Below are positions 24,708 to 36,266 of a DNA stretch of 64,000 bases, piece by piece. A program made the position numbers and the translations under genes. The notes beneath the pieces were generated by a model. That model saw only the letters and a program-made list of their open reading frames with translations, did no database searches and was not told where the DNA came from. Position 1 is the stretch's first letter. Each line of letters starts with the position of its first letter. The stretch covers positions 26,805,230-26,869,229 of the forward strand of contig NC_088677.1 in NCBI RefSeq assembly GCF_950023065.1, given 5' to 3'. The stretch is from Planococcus citri (lineage: Eukaryota > Arthropoda > Insecta > Hemiptera > Pseudococcidae).

Positions 24708-26200
24708 TGTATTTTTCAGCTCTTTTTTCTACCTCAGTCTTATTTGTTGATGTGAAGAAGAGGGGGATGGGGGGGGGTCGAGCATTTTTGAAAATGTCAA
24801 AATGATTGAAGGGTACAATACAATGTAATTTTGGGAAATGAAGAGATGTATTAAAAGTGATTTGTGTCAAAAAAATACGGAACTTTCCACACAAAGAGCA
24901 CAAATTTTTATTTTTATGATCAAGGATTTTTTTTCAGATGATGAAACGTTTTGAAAAAATGTATTTAAAATGCGCTTCAAAAACTTTTAAAAATTGTGTT
25001 TGTGCGAACATCGTTAATTTTCTTTTTAAATTGCTTGGGAATTTAAAAAAATACGAAAAACTGTTCAATAAAAATTTTATTGGGGGGGGGGGGATAACAC
25101 AACCGTCTTCTAGAACGATTTTTCACCTCTCAATTTTTGAATTTTGATGGTGTGAAACTTTGAAAAATTGATTTGGAGTTGAGTTTTGACCTCTGAAAAG
25201 ATTTTTTAGTAATTTTTTTTGCTAATTATGGGGATCTTGATGAAGCTCCATCGCAATGTTGAGCATACTTGAATTAAATTCATTAAATTTTTTTCCCAAA
25301 TTTTGGGAAATTCTGAAAATTGTACTCAGGCTCATGAATCAGATTGGAAAGCTGATATTTGAAATTGCATCATATTTTGAACTTTTCTCAATTGGAGAGG
25401 GTTTGAGTTACTTTGAAACCTCTGGTGGATTTTGGAATTAGTGAATTGACAGTTCCTTTTAAAAAAACTCCAGAGGCGCCGAACGTGGGCATAGCAAAAA
25501 AATTTGTCAAAAATTTGGGAATTTTTGGAATAAATTGGGTGAGTTGGAAAAAGTTGAGAAAAATTTGTGTAATTTGGAAAAGCCAAAGAATTACCAAAAC
25601 CCGTGGATTTTTACTTCTTGAATTATTCAAAAGCTTCCGCGCTGCGCAATTTTTCAAAAAATTTTTCAAGAACAGAAAAATTAACTTTGAAAAAATTTGG
25701 AAACATAACCAAATTAATAGAAAAATTCTAATTTTTTTGTATAAAATGATCAGTTTTTTAAATTTAAAAATCATTCAACATTTTTGTTTCCAATTCCCCC
25801 TTCAAAATTTGTTCGAACCATATCTGGCCAATTGGCTGCGGGAAAATCTGCAGGGGAAGGGGGTGGAATCTGAGGTAAAAAGTTGGGAAAACTTCAGTCT
25901 CGCCCCTCCTCTCCCCTCACCTCCCACGACATCTTTTCGTCACGCCTCTGAAAAGTCCAAATAGAATTTTAGCTATAGTTAAGCTCAGATAACAACTACT
26001 TTTACTCGTGCCCCTTTCTATCAATTTAGAAACAGTTTTCCGAAAAAAAATGTTTCTGTATTTATTTAAACAGGAGGATACGGATTTCGGAAAATTGTAC
26101 CTAACTCAACTTATGCTGAAGTGGTCACGAATACTACAGTTTGGTAGTCACCAATGGAAGAAAGAAATGCTCAAATTTTCATTTTTTTGTCAATAATGTT
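24708..26200. other. AT-rich block, probably non-coding
   Basis: It holds the longest ORF of the area (183 codons, 25413-25964 plus), but that ORF is rich in Phe, Lys, Asn and Ile, overlaps a 128-codon ORF on the opposite strand, and ends in a dispersed repeat. A GGCGCCGAACGTGGGC word at 25478-25493 recalls a lysine-type primer binding site but has no LTR beside it. Confidence 0.4.
25768..25925 (+). repeat. Dispersed repeat, partner of 33990-34165 (inverted)
   Basis: ATTCAACATTTTTG, TTCCAA-TCCC-CTT, AAAATTTGTTCGAACCA and GAATCTGAGGTAAA-AGTTGG occur here and, reverse-complemented and in the same order, at 34165-33990. Both copies include a G/C-run. Confidence 0.65.
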
Positions 26201-28120
26201 TTTTTTAAAATTTGAGCTGAAAAATTGCAACGGCTTGAAAGCTTCCCTTTTTCAGCAACAAACTACTCAATGGTGTTAAATCCAACCTTGTTAATTTTTA
26301 TTGCCCAAGTTAATTCCGCGTTGAAAATTCTTTTCTTAGACGATCATCTGTTCAGCTTGCGAATTGGCGAAATCCGAAGGCTTGGAATTGGCCATCGTCC
26401 CTCTTACCCTTTTACAGGTTAGCCCAGCACGGCGCTACTGTCCTTGGATATACGTACTTGAATACGCGGTCAAGCGCACCCTTAACAACAATGATCGCGA
26501 ATACGAACCGCTGATTGCAAAATATATTCATATAAATTCGCGGAAACAGGTTTGGTATATTGCAGGATGAGGTACCTAGAACGATCTACAGGTTCAAATG
26601 AAATATTTCACCGACATGATGGCGAAGTCAAGTTGCACGACCACTAGATAAGGTTACCCTTTGATTTATTGCCGTACAAACAAAAGGTACCTAGTAGCGT
26701 TGACAGATGAGTACATCGTGATATATCACTATTACGGCATTTTTTCCAAAACCGAATCGAATAGCGAATGGCGCAGACTTTTAAGCCATTATAAAAATTA
26801 TTGCTTAGGTTGAGGCGTTTTTCGAAGTAAACGCCAGCCACGCCGCCGTCGATATTCGATTTTCCTACAGCATCGCGCGGCGCGGCGTGTCTGCTAGAGG
26901 GAAAAAATATAAAAAGAGGGTGTGATACAGAGTCGCACCACGACGACCAACACATTCATCTAGAGCACGGGGAACAAATCTATCAAGATATTGCCAAAAA
27001 CTACGAGTTGAAACTGCTTTTAGATGTTGGAAATTCGCAACGATACGAGGAAATGGGCTAAAATCGTATAGGAAATTAGTGCCCCATTGGTGCAGTCAAC
27101 GCGTTTACTATTGCTCATCGAATCGAAGCAGACGTGATGAAAAAAACCACACGCCATAGACGACCGTTTGTTGGTCTTCGTATAGTATTAAAATTATATC
27201 GAATTAAAATAAGTTAAAACCTATACAGTAAAAGCACCGTTAACCTATAAAATGACCATTAAAAAAACAACATAGGATGGTGGAATATAAGCATTCGCGT
27301 ATATGCTCAAACAAAATACTCACCATCAGGCAAGTATACTTGTTCGTATGGGTTTAGATGCATACATACGGGCAAAGTACGAGTAAACTGAAACCGCTTC
27401 ATTAAATAAGACTATAATTCGAATAAAAGTCAACGTATACTAATAGTAGGCCTACGAAATACTATTTATCGCCGATAATGTTAACGGAAGTGATTTGCTC
27501 GTCCCAAAGAGCGCCGTAAAAATATTTCATTTTATGTACCTACATCGTGCCAATTTATCCGAACCAAAATACTAGTGAACTAGACGAGAGACCAGTCGAA
27601 GACCTCAATGAGATGAGATGACTGTGTTTAATCGTAGGTAGTTTTTAATAATACTTTGTATGTAAAAGAAAGACAAAACTTCAACGAAATGAAACTTATT
27701 TCCATATTAGTTGCGATATCAGCGCGTTCTGCTCGGTGACTTTGAAACAGAAAGTATGCAATGCCCATCGCCAAGACCTAGACCAGGTCGTCGCATCGCA
27801 TACTTTGTAAGGTTATCTTGCTAGGCCTGAATAAATTCGCTAGCAGCTTCCATGAACATAATATTATATGTAGCATACGCAGAAATGCACTTTTTTTCTC
27901 CTCATGTTCGGAGGGTTGCAATTTAATTATCCACTCATCCGGAAAAATAATTTCGCCGAATGGTCTATCGTAGGGTAAGTTTTATTTTAGTTGTCTCGTT
28001 CATCGTTCCGGTTCGTAAAGGATCGACAGAGTAGGTATACCTATACGTACTCGTAAAACGAACTTTCGTGTACGAGTTGTACTTACAATGAGAAAGGAAA
28101 TAGTGATGGTTTTTCAAGAG
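26201..28120. other. CpG-containing island
   Basis: It carries CCACGCCGCCGT at 26838-26849 and CGGCGCGGCGTG at 26878-26889, the same facing pair as in the 20.3-23.0 kb island but more closely spaced. A T/C tract with TTTTACAG|GTTAGC falls at 26416/26417. The open frame after it, to 26570, is not recognisable. Confidence 0.4.
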
Positions 28121-28371
28121 ATAATACCACTTGAGTTGGGTAAATAGTCTCTAAAAGTGTTTTTCCTTTTTTTCGAAGTATAAGGCTTATGTCGTCATCT
28201 CAAAAGAAAATGCTGAAGAAATTCATTCTCGATAAAAGTTTTAAAAAATGATTGATGTTAATTAAAATCGGTGAAATCATTTTAGAAGAAACGTTGAAAT
28301 CCTTCTATTTACCAAACACTTTTTTAGAATGTTTACAATACTTTTTACATTATTTTTCATAACATTTCCCC

Positions 28372-29825
28372 TAGTTCAGTGGCAAACTGTAAGTAAGCGG
28401 CAAATTATGATAAAGCTTTGAAATTTGGTATGATGAACAAGGACACCAACAGAAAATTTTTAAGCCCGAGAGGCAATCGGCAAGTCCCATAGGAGGGGAA
28501 TGGGGGTGATTTAGGGGAGGGTTCAACCCCCCCATTTTTCCAAATGTGGCTAACGGGGCCATATTGGTGTCAATTCCATATGATTGAACCCCGCTGAGTT
28601 CGAAAATACCATTACTTTCAAAATCTGAGGAAGAGGCATGCCTCAAATTTGAGATTTTCTGAGTGAAGTTTTTGTATTTTTCTCAAAAATACCCCAAAAT
28701 TACAGTTTTTTAACCCTGGACGACACGCTGACCTTTCATCGACATTTTTATGGTCATTTTCGGATTCTACAGGTCAATTACAATGCGAATCGACCATCAA
28801 TACTTTCGCATACCTCTACTGTGGGTGTACAGAGGTGTCTAAAGGGGTTAAAAATTGACGTTTTTCCGGCATTTTCTCGCAAAAATCGGGGTTTTTGAAC
28901 TGTGCACCGGATACAATTAGCGGGAGAACGTTCTAATGTCGATTTTCGAATACTACAAAGCTAATGCCATCGAATAAGACTCGGAGGCACTTTTTACACC
29001 CCTCCTGGGAGGTAGTAGAGGAGGTCAAATTTGACCCTTATCTTGCTTATGTTGAATCAATTTTAGAAATAATGTAATCAACGTAAGTGTACATTTTCTT
29101 ACTACCGAGGTGATGATGTTTGCATCAATGTTTTTTGTACCGTCGAACCCAAATTTGCGATAATTTTTTCGATTCCAAGGGGAGGGGGGTGAGACCATAT
29201 AGGGGAGTAGGTCTATTTTTCACAAAAAATCGACATGTATATCAAAATGTAGGTTTTCAAGGACGCTGATTTCAGAAATGCTATCAGTTTTTCATTTTGG
29301 TTGAAGCTAAGGGGATGATACTGCATTCAAGGGGTGGGGACGAAATTTTTCACAAAAAATCGACATGTATATCGAAATGTAGGTTTTCAAGGATGCTGAT
29401 TTCAGAAATGCTATCAGTTTTTCATTTTAATGACCATAAAAATGTCGATGAAAGGTCAGCGTGTCGTCCAGGGTTAAAAAACTGTAATTTTGGGGTATTT
29501 TTGAGAAAAATGCAAAAACTTCACTCAGAAAATCTCAAATTTGAGGCATGCCTCTTCCTCAGATTTTGAAAGTAATGGTATTTTCGAACTCAGCGGGGTT
29601 CAATCATATGGAATTGACACCAATATGGCCCCGTTAGCCACATTTGGAAAAATGGGGGGGTTGAACCCTCCCCTAAATCACCCCCATTCCCCTCCTATGG
29701 GACTTGGCGATTGCCTCTCGGGCTTAAAAATTTTCTGTTGGTGTCCTTGTTCATCATACCAAATTTCAAAGCTTTATCATAATTTGCCGTTTATCGCCCA
29801 AAATATACATTTTGCCACTGAACTA
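28372..29825. mobile_element. Long-TIR (fold-back) element with TA flanks
   Basis: Arms at 28372-28758 and about 29429-29825 are near-identical inverted copies, with a few substitutions and one short indel near the tip. The tips read TAGTTCAGTGGCAAA on both sides; if the outermost TA is the target duplication, the element proper begins GTTCAGTGGC. The 670-bp centre is AT-rich and carries an 84-bp direct duplication. Each arm carries the same mirrored ORF (28371-28646 minus, 29541-29849 plus), a by-product of arm identity. The high arm identity suggests recent insertion or gene conversion between arms. Confidence 0.85.
29215..29428 (+). repeat. 84-bp direct duplication inside the fold-back element
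   Basis: 29215-29298 and 29345-29428 match with two apparent substitutions (ATC[A/G]AAATG and GGA[C/T]GCTG). They are 130 bases apart, start to start. The second copy abuts the right arm. Confidence 0.85.
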
Positions 29826-29924
29826 CCCGTTATTTCAAGAACACAATGAATACTTACAATTTCCAAAAAAATATTTTGAGCAGCAGTTGGAAAATTCATA
29901 GTCTAATCGAATTACCTCATTTGT

Positions 29925-30120
29925 TCGCTCAGAATATAAAAAACGATCTGATGACTGATTCTTAATCTACAACGTATTCGGAAAAGAATAAGCTTGGGTG
30001 CCATTTTTTTAAACCCCTTCCCTTCCGAAAGTCCATCACATCTTCTCCCCTTCTATTGGTCATATAGAAAAATTTTTCTGAGAAAAGTTATTTCTCGAAG
30101 GCTTCTCTACATTTTTGGTC
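29925..30120 (+). repeat. Dispersed repeat shared with 58485-58700
   Basis: CAGAATATNA, GATCTGA-NACTGATTCTTAATCT, GGAAAA-AATAAGCT and, further on, CTTCTACATTTTTGGTCA-like blocks recur in the same orientation at 58485-58700. Neither copy has clear termini. Confidence 0.6.
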
Positions 30121-30149
30121 AACACACAAATTTCATTTGGAGATACCCT

Positions 30150-30720
30150 TGCTTGCCCCCCCCCCCCCAATTTGAAAAATCCACTTTGGAAAATACTCAA
30201 AATCATAATTATTATTTGCATTTACCACAGAAATTATCAAAGATAGTGCAAAAGATTTTCATAAATTTCTCCAGTCCTCCCCCTACATTTTTAGTGAAAA
30301 AATTTAATTTGAGAGCAGCTTTTACCGGCCCTATCCTCAAAATTTGGAAAATCCATAATTTAAAAAAAAACTCAAAATCACATTATTTGCATTTATTACG
30401 AAAATTATTGAAGATAGCGCAAAAGTGAAGATTGCTTCAAGTATTCAAAATGAAATTTCCTATCCAGAGATATCGTCATCACTCCTCCCCCCCCTCCCTT
30501 CCCCTCCCCACCCACATTCAAAATTTCAAAGTGATGTTCTGATGTAAGGATTACATTTTTTGAAAAGGGTAGAAGAACCCTGTGGGCGGGAGAGGAAATG
30601 GGAGGAGTGATAAAGATATCTCCCACTATCTTCAATCACTTTCGCGATAAATGTAATAGGTAATGTGATTTTGATGTTTTTTTCAATTGATTTTCCAAAT
30701 TCGGAGGGTACTACCAGTAA
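30150..30720. repeat. Three-copy repeat, two direct and one inverted
   Basis: A block of GGAAAAT-C, ACTCAAAATCA, TTATTTGCATTTA and GAAGATAG-GCAAAAG occurs at about 30185 and 30342. Its complement lies at about 30630-30705. The region therefore folds back on itself. C/G-runs at 30158-30169 and 30485-30510 flank the copies. Confidence 0.55.
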
Positions 30721-31790
30721 GAGCCTTTTTACGTTCTTTTTTCATCACAAAAATAATATTAATTTTTGGGAAAAAGCAAGGAATCTACGATAAAAAATAA
30801 AGAGGAACAGAATTGCAAAACATTAAATTTTCAATTTGTGGAGGACGATTTTTTTTTCCAAGAGCCTTTATTTTTATAATGAATTACCTAATATTTCAAA
30901 TAAAAATTAGAAAGCTTGATTTTAACATTTTTCAGATTTTAAGAAATTGGGGCCCAGAGTCGTATTTGAGTATTTTTTGCTTCAGGTAAACTTTTTTTAC
31001 ACTCTCTTGAGTCTCGCTTCCTTCTTTTTTTCATAAGAAAAAACAATCCAACCAGCAGGATATTTTTTTTGGACCAGAGAAAAAAATTGAATGAGTATCC
31101 AATATTCATACATCGCGAGGTCCAATTTCCAGATTTGGCCCGATTTTGATGGAAAAATCAAAATTTGATAAAATAGAAATAGAACGATTGATAGGTACTT
31201 GTTTAGGTAGGTGCCTCATTTCAGACTGCTCAAATCCATTCGACATTGTTTTGAGTCCTTTTTTAAAGCTTTCAGCAAATTTCTGGATTTACCTTCGTTG
31301 ATGGAAATATATACCTACCTACATTTCGTTGTATAGGTAGGCTATAACTTACAGCTTTTTTCATAAGGATATTTCCAAATCCACAAAAAATCAGAAAATC
31401 TTCGAGGGCTGAAAAATGTCTCAAAACCAGTTCAAATCCATTTTAGAGATCCAAAAAAGCCACAACCAATATTCAAATTTCTACTCACATTTATAGAATC
31501 TTGACTTTTTTTTTTCATAGAAAATGTGCCACTTAAACTGTCAAAAATTTGACAAAAATCGAGAGAGAGAGAGAGAAAGAGGTATGTTGCATACTTACAA
31601 GTTTTTTAAAGCGAATTTTTAAGAATTTAAAAAATTGAAAAAAGCTGTTTTTTCTTAGAGTGATTGTATCTACTTAATCTTTTTCATGAATTGACTTTTT
31701 TTTTTTTGAGCAAAGTAAACCAATGTAAATAATTTCTTCAATTCAACTCCCACACATCAACAACTTCTAGTTTTAAGACCATGTGGAATT
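30721..31790. other. AT-rich block, no gene recognised
   Basis: It contains a GA microsatellite at about 31560-31575. Near 31740-31775 a stretch resembles the 43-kb element arm (AATTCAACTCCCACACATCAAC then TTCTAGTT), so part is probably an old copy of that family. Confidence 0.4.
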
Positions 31791-33030
31791 GTGGAGCCTT
31801 CAGAAATTTAAATTACATGGGATTGTTTTGGGAGTTACAATGCAGGATTTCCTATAAAAAAAAATCAGTACCTTCAGAAAATATCAGCGACGATAATGAT
31901 TTCGTACAAGCTCGTGACACGCTAAATCATGATTATTATTTTAGAAAAATGACGTTAATTTTCTCATTACAGAAGAATGTCAGCAATGTAGGCAATCTAT
32001 AGTCATTCTAAATCTCCTATGACGTTCAGAATTTTCCTAGAAGGTGTTATGATTCTTTGTTTAATTTTCCATCGATTTACATTTCACAGTATTAGGTACA
32101 TTACAAAATGGATTAGGTACTACACTGGAGTATATTTTTTGAAATACCACGAATGCCATTTGAAAATTACTTACATTTGTATCGTCAACCATCCATCTCA
32201 GCCTATATAGGTACGAGTGCATCAACACGTACCTTCTAAGAATTTTTTTTTTCAATAACGAAAGTTCTAATTGATACTTTTTTTCACGATCAAAACATCA
32301 AGTTCAATCAAGCGCAAGCAGTTGTTTTTCAGCACAACATACTTACCCTACTTCTGGGAATTACCAATCTTCAATCTACGACGTAGTATTCAAATATCTA
32401 CAAACGTATACAGCTGTAGAATTGGTACACACGCTTACAATCTTTTCGAAGCATCTTTCCATATTTTCTAGCTGACTGACTTCAGGTCTGGCTATAAAGT
32501 TTCTGAGAAAAGAGTCATCGACGCGATGATGATGATGGTGGAAAACAAGACGAATAAATTTCTCGGTAGTGCAAACTGCCAAGTTTGTCGATGTATTGCA
32601 GACGCCATCCAGCGCCATCGCTATAGAAAAATGCACCGGGCAATGAATGATTCATGGTAAAATTATATGTAGTAAGATATTTTAATTAGGTATCGTAATT
32701 TTCGCGTCCTTCGGTATTTAAAACTATAATCGATATATTTAGGTATAGGTACGATTACGAATACGACGTGTTTGCTTTCTAGAAAGTGATCTAGTTAATT
32801 CGCGAGACGAAAAAGGAAGAGAAAAAACGCAAATCGCGGATGGCCGAGCCGCGGTTCAAGGTTACTTGCTTTTTTAGTCGATCTAAATTCACCGTGAACT
32901 TTTGCCTACATCGACGGATGCGGTCATACACCTACGCATAGGTAACTAAATGCAGCGGAAAATGAAAGCAAAAAAATTTTCTTTATTTTGGTATACATAC
33001 ATCTACATAAATTGCCTATGGATATTAATA
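31791..33030. other. CpG-containing island
   Basis: No repeat or confident exon. It contains a TGATGATGATGG run near 32525 and CG-rich words at 32790-32920. A TA|CAGTGTGTCGGAAAAG word at its right edge (33029) looks like a Tc1/mariner tip but has no partner in view. Confidence 0.4.
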
Positions 33031-33989
33031 CAGTGTGTCGGAAAAGTTTTGACTAATACCGCATAATCAGTTGATATATGTACATATATATATTTTTTTT
33101 TATTACAGATGATTTGAATGATTGGGTTTCTTATGACAGAAGTTTTCAGTACCTACCAATATCTGGGAAGTTGCATACTGAATGCCTCAAAAATATTTAA
33201 AAAAATGATTTTTCCCAATGAAGTTAGATTGGGAAAGGTTTATTAAAGCCAAAAATTGAAACGGTTTCACGAGCTATGCATTTAGAAACTGGTTGAATGG
33301 TTTTGTTCATTAAGATTCTGGAAACCACAAATCGAATTTTCGAGTTTGAAAAGAAGCTTTTTGGATTTCTTTGTACCAAAATTTTTTTAGGTTTGCGATT
33401 TAAAATATTTCAATGATTTTTAATCCTGTGCTCGTGTGCTAAAAGAAGGTGTGGAAACTCAAACAGAATATTTTTTGGGACGAGGGTGTGTGAAATTCAT
33501 AAGTCTCTCCACCATTAACCCCGAGTCTCAAATTCTTTATGAGTAGGTACTTTTAATTCGAAGTAAACTAACTATCTCTTTGAATTTGATGCGTTTTCAA
33601 GGTCAAATCAGGTCAATGTCCAAATCCGATCAGATCCAATCTTCGTCCTGACCAACATTTTTTTTCAATTTGCAAAGATATTGGGAATACAAAAGTGAAA
33701 AAACAAATAGATACGTACATACTTTGAGCTTAGCTTGACCACAAAATGAAAAGAGAGGAAATTGAAGTTATTTAAATCGCTGATATCTGCTGATACGAAT
33801 CTGAATAAGTTATAGTGATGAAAAAAATTTTCAACCAATTGGGCCAACCCTAGGACAAAATTAATGTTGAAACGAGATTTTTTCATGAGGAAATTGGCAC
33901 AAAGATAGGTAAGGAATGCATTTCAAAATTGTCGAACCGATTCGCCAAAAAAACCAAGATCAGAGGCTTGAAGACGTTATGTGTTTGGG
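33031..33989. other. AT-rich spacer, nothing recognised
   Basis: No inverted termini, tandem units or exon signals that I can support. Confidence 0.4.
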
Positions 33990-34165
33990 GGGGGGGGGGG
34001 GCTAAAATGTTCCCGACTTTTTTCGCCAGATTTTCTCCAACTGTTTACCTCAGATTCTCTCCCCCCCCCGTCCGGACTTTTCCAGCTATAATAAACGAGA
34101 TGTGGTTTGAACAATATTTTGGAAGAGGGATTTGGAAGCAAAAATGTTGAATAATTGAAAATTTT
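33990..34165 (-). repeat. Dispersed repeat, inverted partner of 25768-25925
   Basis: Blocks match 25768-25925 in reverse complement. It abuts the fold-back element at 34207, which may have inserted next to it. Confidence 0.65.
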
Positions 34166-34206
34166 CAAAAACGATGTTCTTGTACGATTTTTAAAAAGTT
34201 CTATTC

Positions 34207-36266
34207 AGTCGGGGAACTCTTATAAGGATCTATTGCACACCCCCCCCCCGTCGATCCTCAGGGACAACTTTTTTCTTGAAGGGGGAGTTCTAAGGAACAT
34301 TTCTAGCCCTTGTCCTCGAGAAAAAAGTGGCCCTACTTACAAAATGGCGGCCATTTTGATTGACAGGTCAGCCGAAATTGCAGATTTTGCGTTCCGAGAT
34401 GAGACTTGCACAAAATTTTTTAAACTGTATAAAGGTAGATCGAAAGATCAGGCAAAAATTTATCACCTGTCAAAATTTCAAGTGCTAAAGTGCCTTTTTC
34501 GATTTTTGGTGAATTTTTGAAAATCAAATTTAGGCCAAAAATGAGGGAAAAAATCAAAACTTTACTAAAATGACCAAGAAAGCTGAAATTTGGGATATAC
34601 CCTATTTTCGACATGCCAAATCGATTGAAAACTGTTTCAAACCGTTTTGAGTAGTTCTGGAGCCTCCAGCAGATTTTTAAAACTCGAAATTCCCACAAAA
34701 TTTCATCAAATTGAGTTGGAAAGAAATTTCATTTTGCAAACTAATTTCAATACGCTACGAAGTCGACTGCAGGTGGATTTCAAGTCCTTTTGGAGCCTCC
34801 AGCAAATTTTTGAAAACTACTGGAGCCTCCAGTAGATTTTTGAAACTCGAAAATCTCACAAAATTCCATCAAATTGAGTTGGAAAGCCGAAATTCATTCT
34901 GTAAACTAATTTCAATATTCTACGAAGTCGACTGCTGGTGGATTTCAAGTCGTTTTGGAGCTTCCAGCGACTTTTTGAAAATTACTGGAGCCTCCAGCAG
35001 ATTTTTGAAACTCGAAATTCCCACAAAATTTCTTCAAATTGAGTTGGAGACCCGAAATTCATTCTGCAAACTAATTTCAATACGCTAGGAAGTCGACTGC
35101 AGGTGGAATTCAAGTCCTTCTGGAGCTTCCAGCGACTTTTTGAAAATTACTGGAGCCTCCAGCAGATTTTAAAATTTCGAAATTCCCACAAAATTTCTTC
35201 TAATTGAATTGGAGACCCGAAATTAATTCTGCAAACGAATCTCAATACGCTACGAAGTCGACTGCAGGTGGATTTTAAGTCCTTTTGGAGCCTCCAGCGA
35301 CTTTTTGAAAATTACTGGAGCCTCCAGTAGATTTTTGTAACTTTAAATTTCCCAAAATTTCGTCAAATGGAGATGGAAAGTCAAAATTCATTCTGAAAAC
35401 TAATTTCAATACCCTTCGAAGTAGACTGCTGGAGCCTCCAGCGACTTTTTGAAAAGTTGTGTGGTATTTTTTGGAAAATTGAAATTTCCAAAGAGTAGCT
35501 GGAAGCTTAATAAAAACCATTTGAAACCACCATGCAGTCGACTTCATTCATATCGTATTGAAATTAGTTCGCGAAGTAAATTTCAGCTTGCTAACTCCAT
35601 TTGATAAAATGTTGTGGGAATTTCAAGTTTCATAAATCTGGTAGAGACTTGTAGTTTTCAAGAAGTCGCTGGAGGCTCCAACATGACTTGAACCCACCTG
35701 AAGTAGTTTTCAGAGGGTGATAAAATTAGAGTGCAGAGTAAATTTCGGGTCTCCAATTCAATTTGAAGAAATTTTGTGAGAATTACGAGTTTCAAAAATC
35801 TGCTGGAGGCTCCAGAACTGCTCAAAACGGTTTGAAACAGTTTTCAATCGATTTGGCATGCCGAAAATGGGGTATATCTTAAATTTCAGCTTCCCTGGTC
35901 ATTTTGGTAAAATTTTGATTTTTTCCCTCATTTTTGGCCTAAATTTGATTTTCAAAGATTCACCAAAAATCCAAAAAGGCACTTTAGCACTTGAAATTTT
36001 GACAGGTGATAAATTTTTGCTTGATCTTTCGATCTACTTTTGTACGGCTTAAAAATTTCGTGCAAGTCCTATGTTGGAACGCAGAATCTGCGATTTCGGC
36101 TGACCTGTCAATCAAAATGGCCGCCATTTTGTAATTAGGGTCACATTCTTTTTCGTGACATGGGCTAGAAATGTTCCTTAGGACTCCCCCTTTTTAAGAA
36201 AAAAGAGTTGTCCCGGAGGATCGACGGGGGGGGGGTCAATAGATTCTTATGCGGGATCCCCTACTA
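34207..36266. mobile_element. Large fold-back element of the GGCGGCCATTTT / CTGGAGCCTCCAG family
   Basis: Left arm (34207 to about 34710) and right arm (about 35750-36266) are inverted copies of one another and both match the single arm at 8371-9010. The tips are AGTCGGGGAACTC and, on the opposite strand, AGTAGGGGATCCC, followed by TATAAGGATCTATTG or a close variant. Both arms have C-runs, GACAACT, AAAATGGCGGCCATTTT and TTTCAAACCGTTTT. The centre is a tandem array of about 180-bp units. There is no coding capacity. Exact ends and target duplication are uncertain by a few bases. Confidence 0.8.
34655..35470 (+). repeat. Tandem array of about 180-bp units with CTGGAGCCTCCAG
   Basis: Each unit has CTGGAGCCTCCAGYAGATTT, AACTCGAAATTCCCACAAAA, a TCAAATTGAGTTGGA block, CGAAATTCATTCTGCAAACT, AATTTCAATACGCTACGAAG, TCGACTGCAGGTGGAT and GGAGCYTCCAGCGACTTTTT. 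About four and a half units are visible, with the last truncated. Confidence 0.8.

Noticed and set aside
25478..25493. Second tRNA-Lys primer-site look-alike (GGCGCCGAACGTGGGC)
   Set aside because: No LTR-like tips beside it and the match is partial; probably chance.
25413..25964. 183-codon plus-strand ORF
   Set aside because: Low-complexity Phe/Lys/Asn/Ile composition, overlapped by a 128-codon antisense ORF, and its 3' part lies in a dispersed repeat that is not coding at its other copy.
28371..29849. Two identical ORFs that look like a conserved protein
   Set aside because: They are mirrored in the two arms of an inverted repeat; identity comes from arm homology, not from selection on protein.
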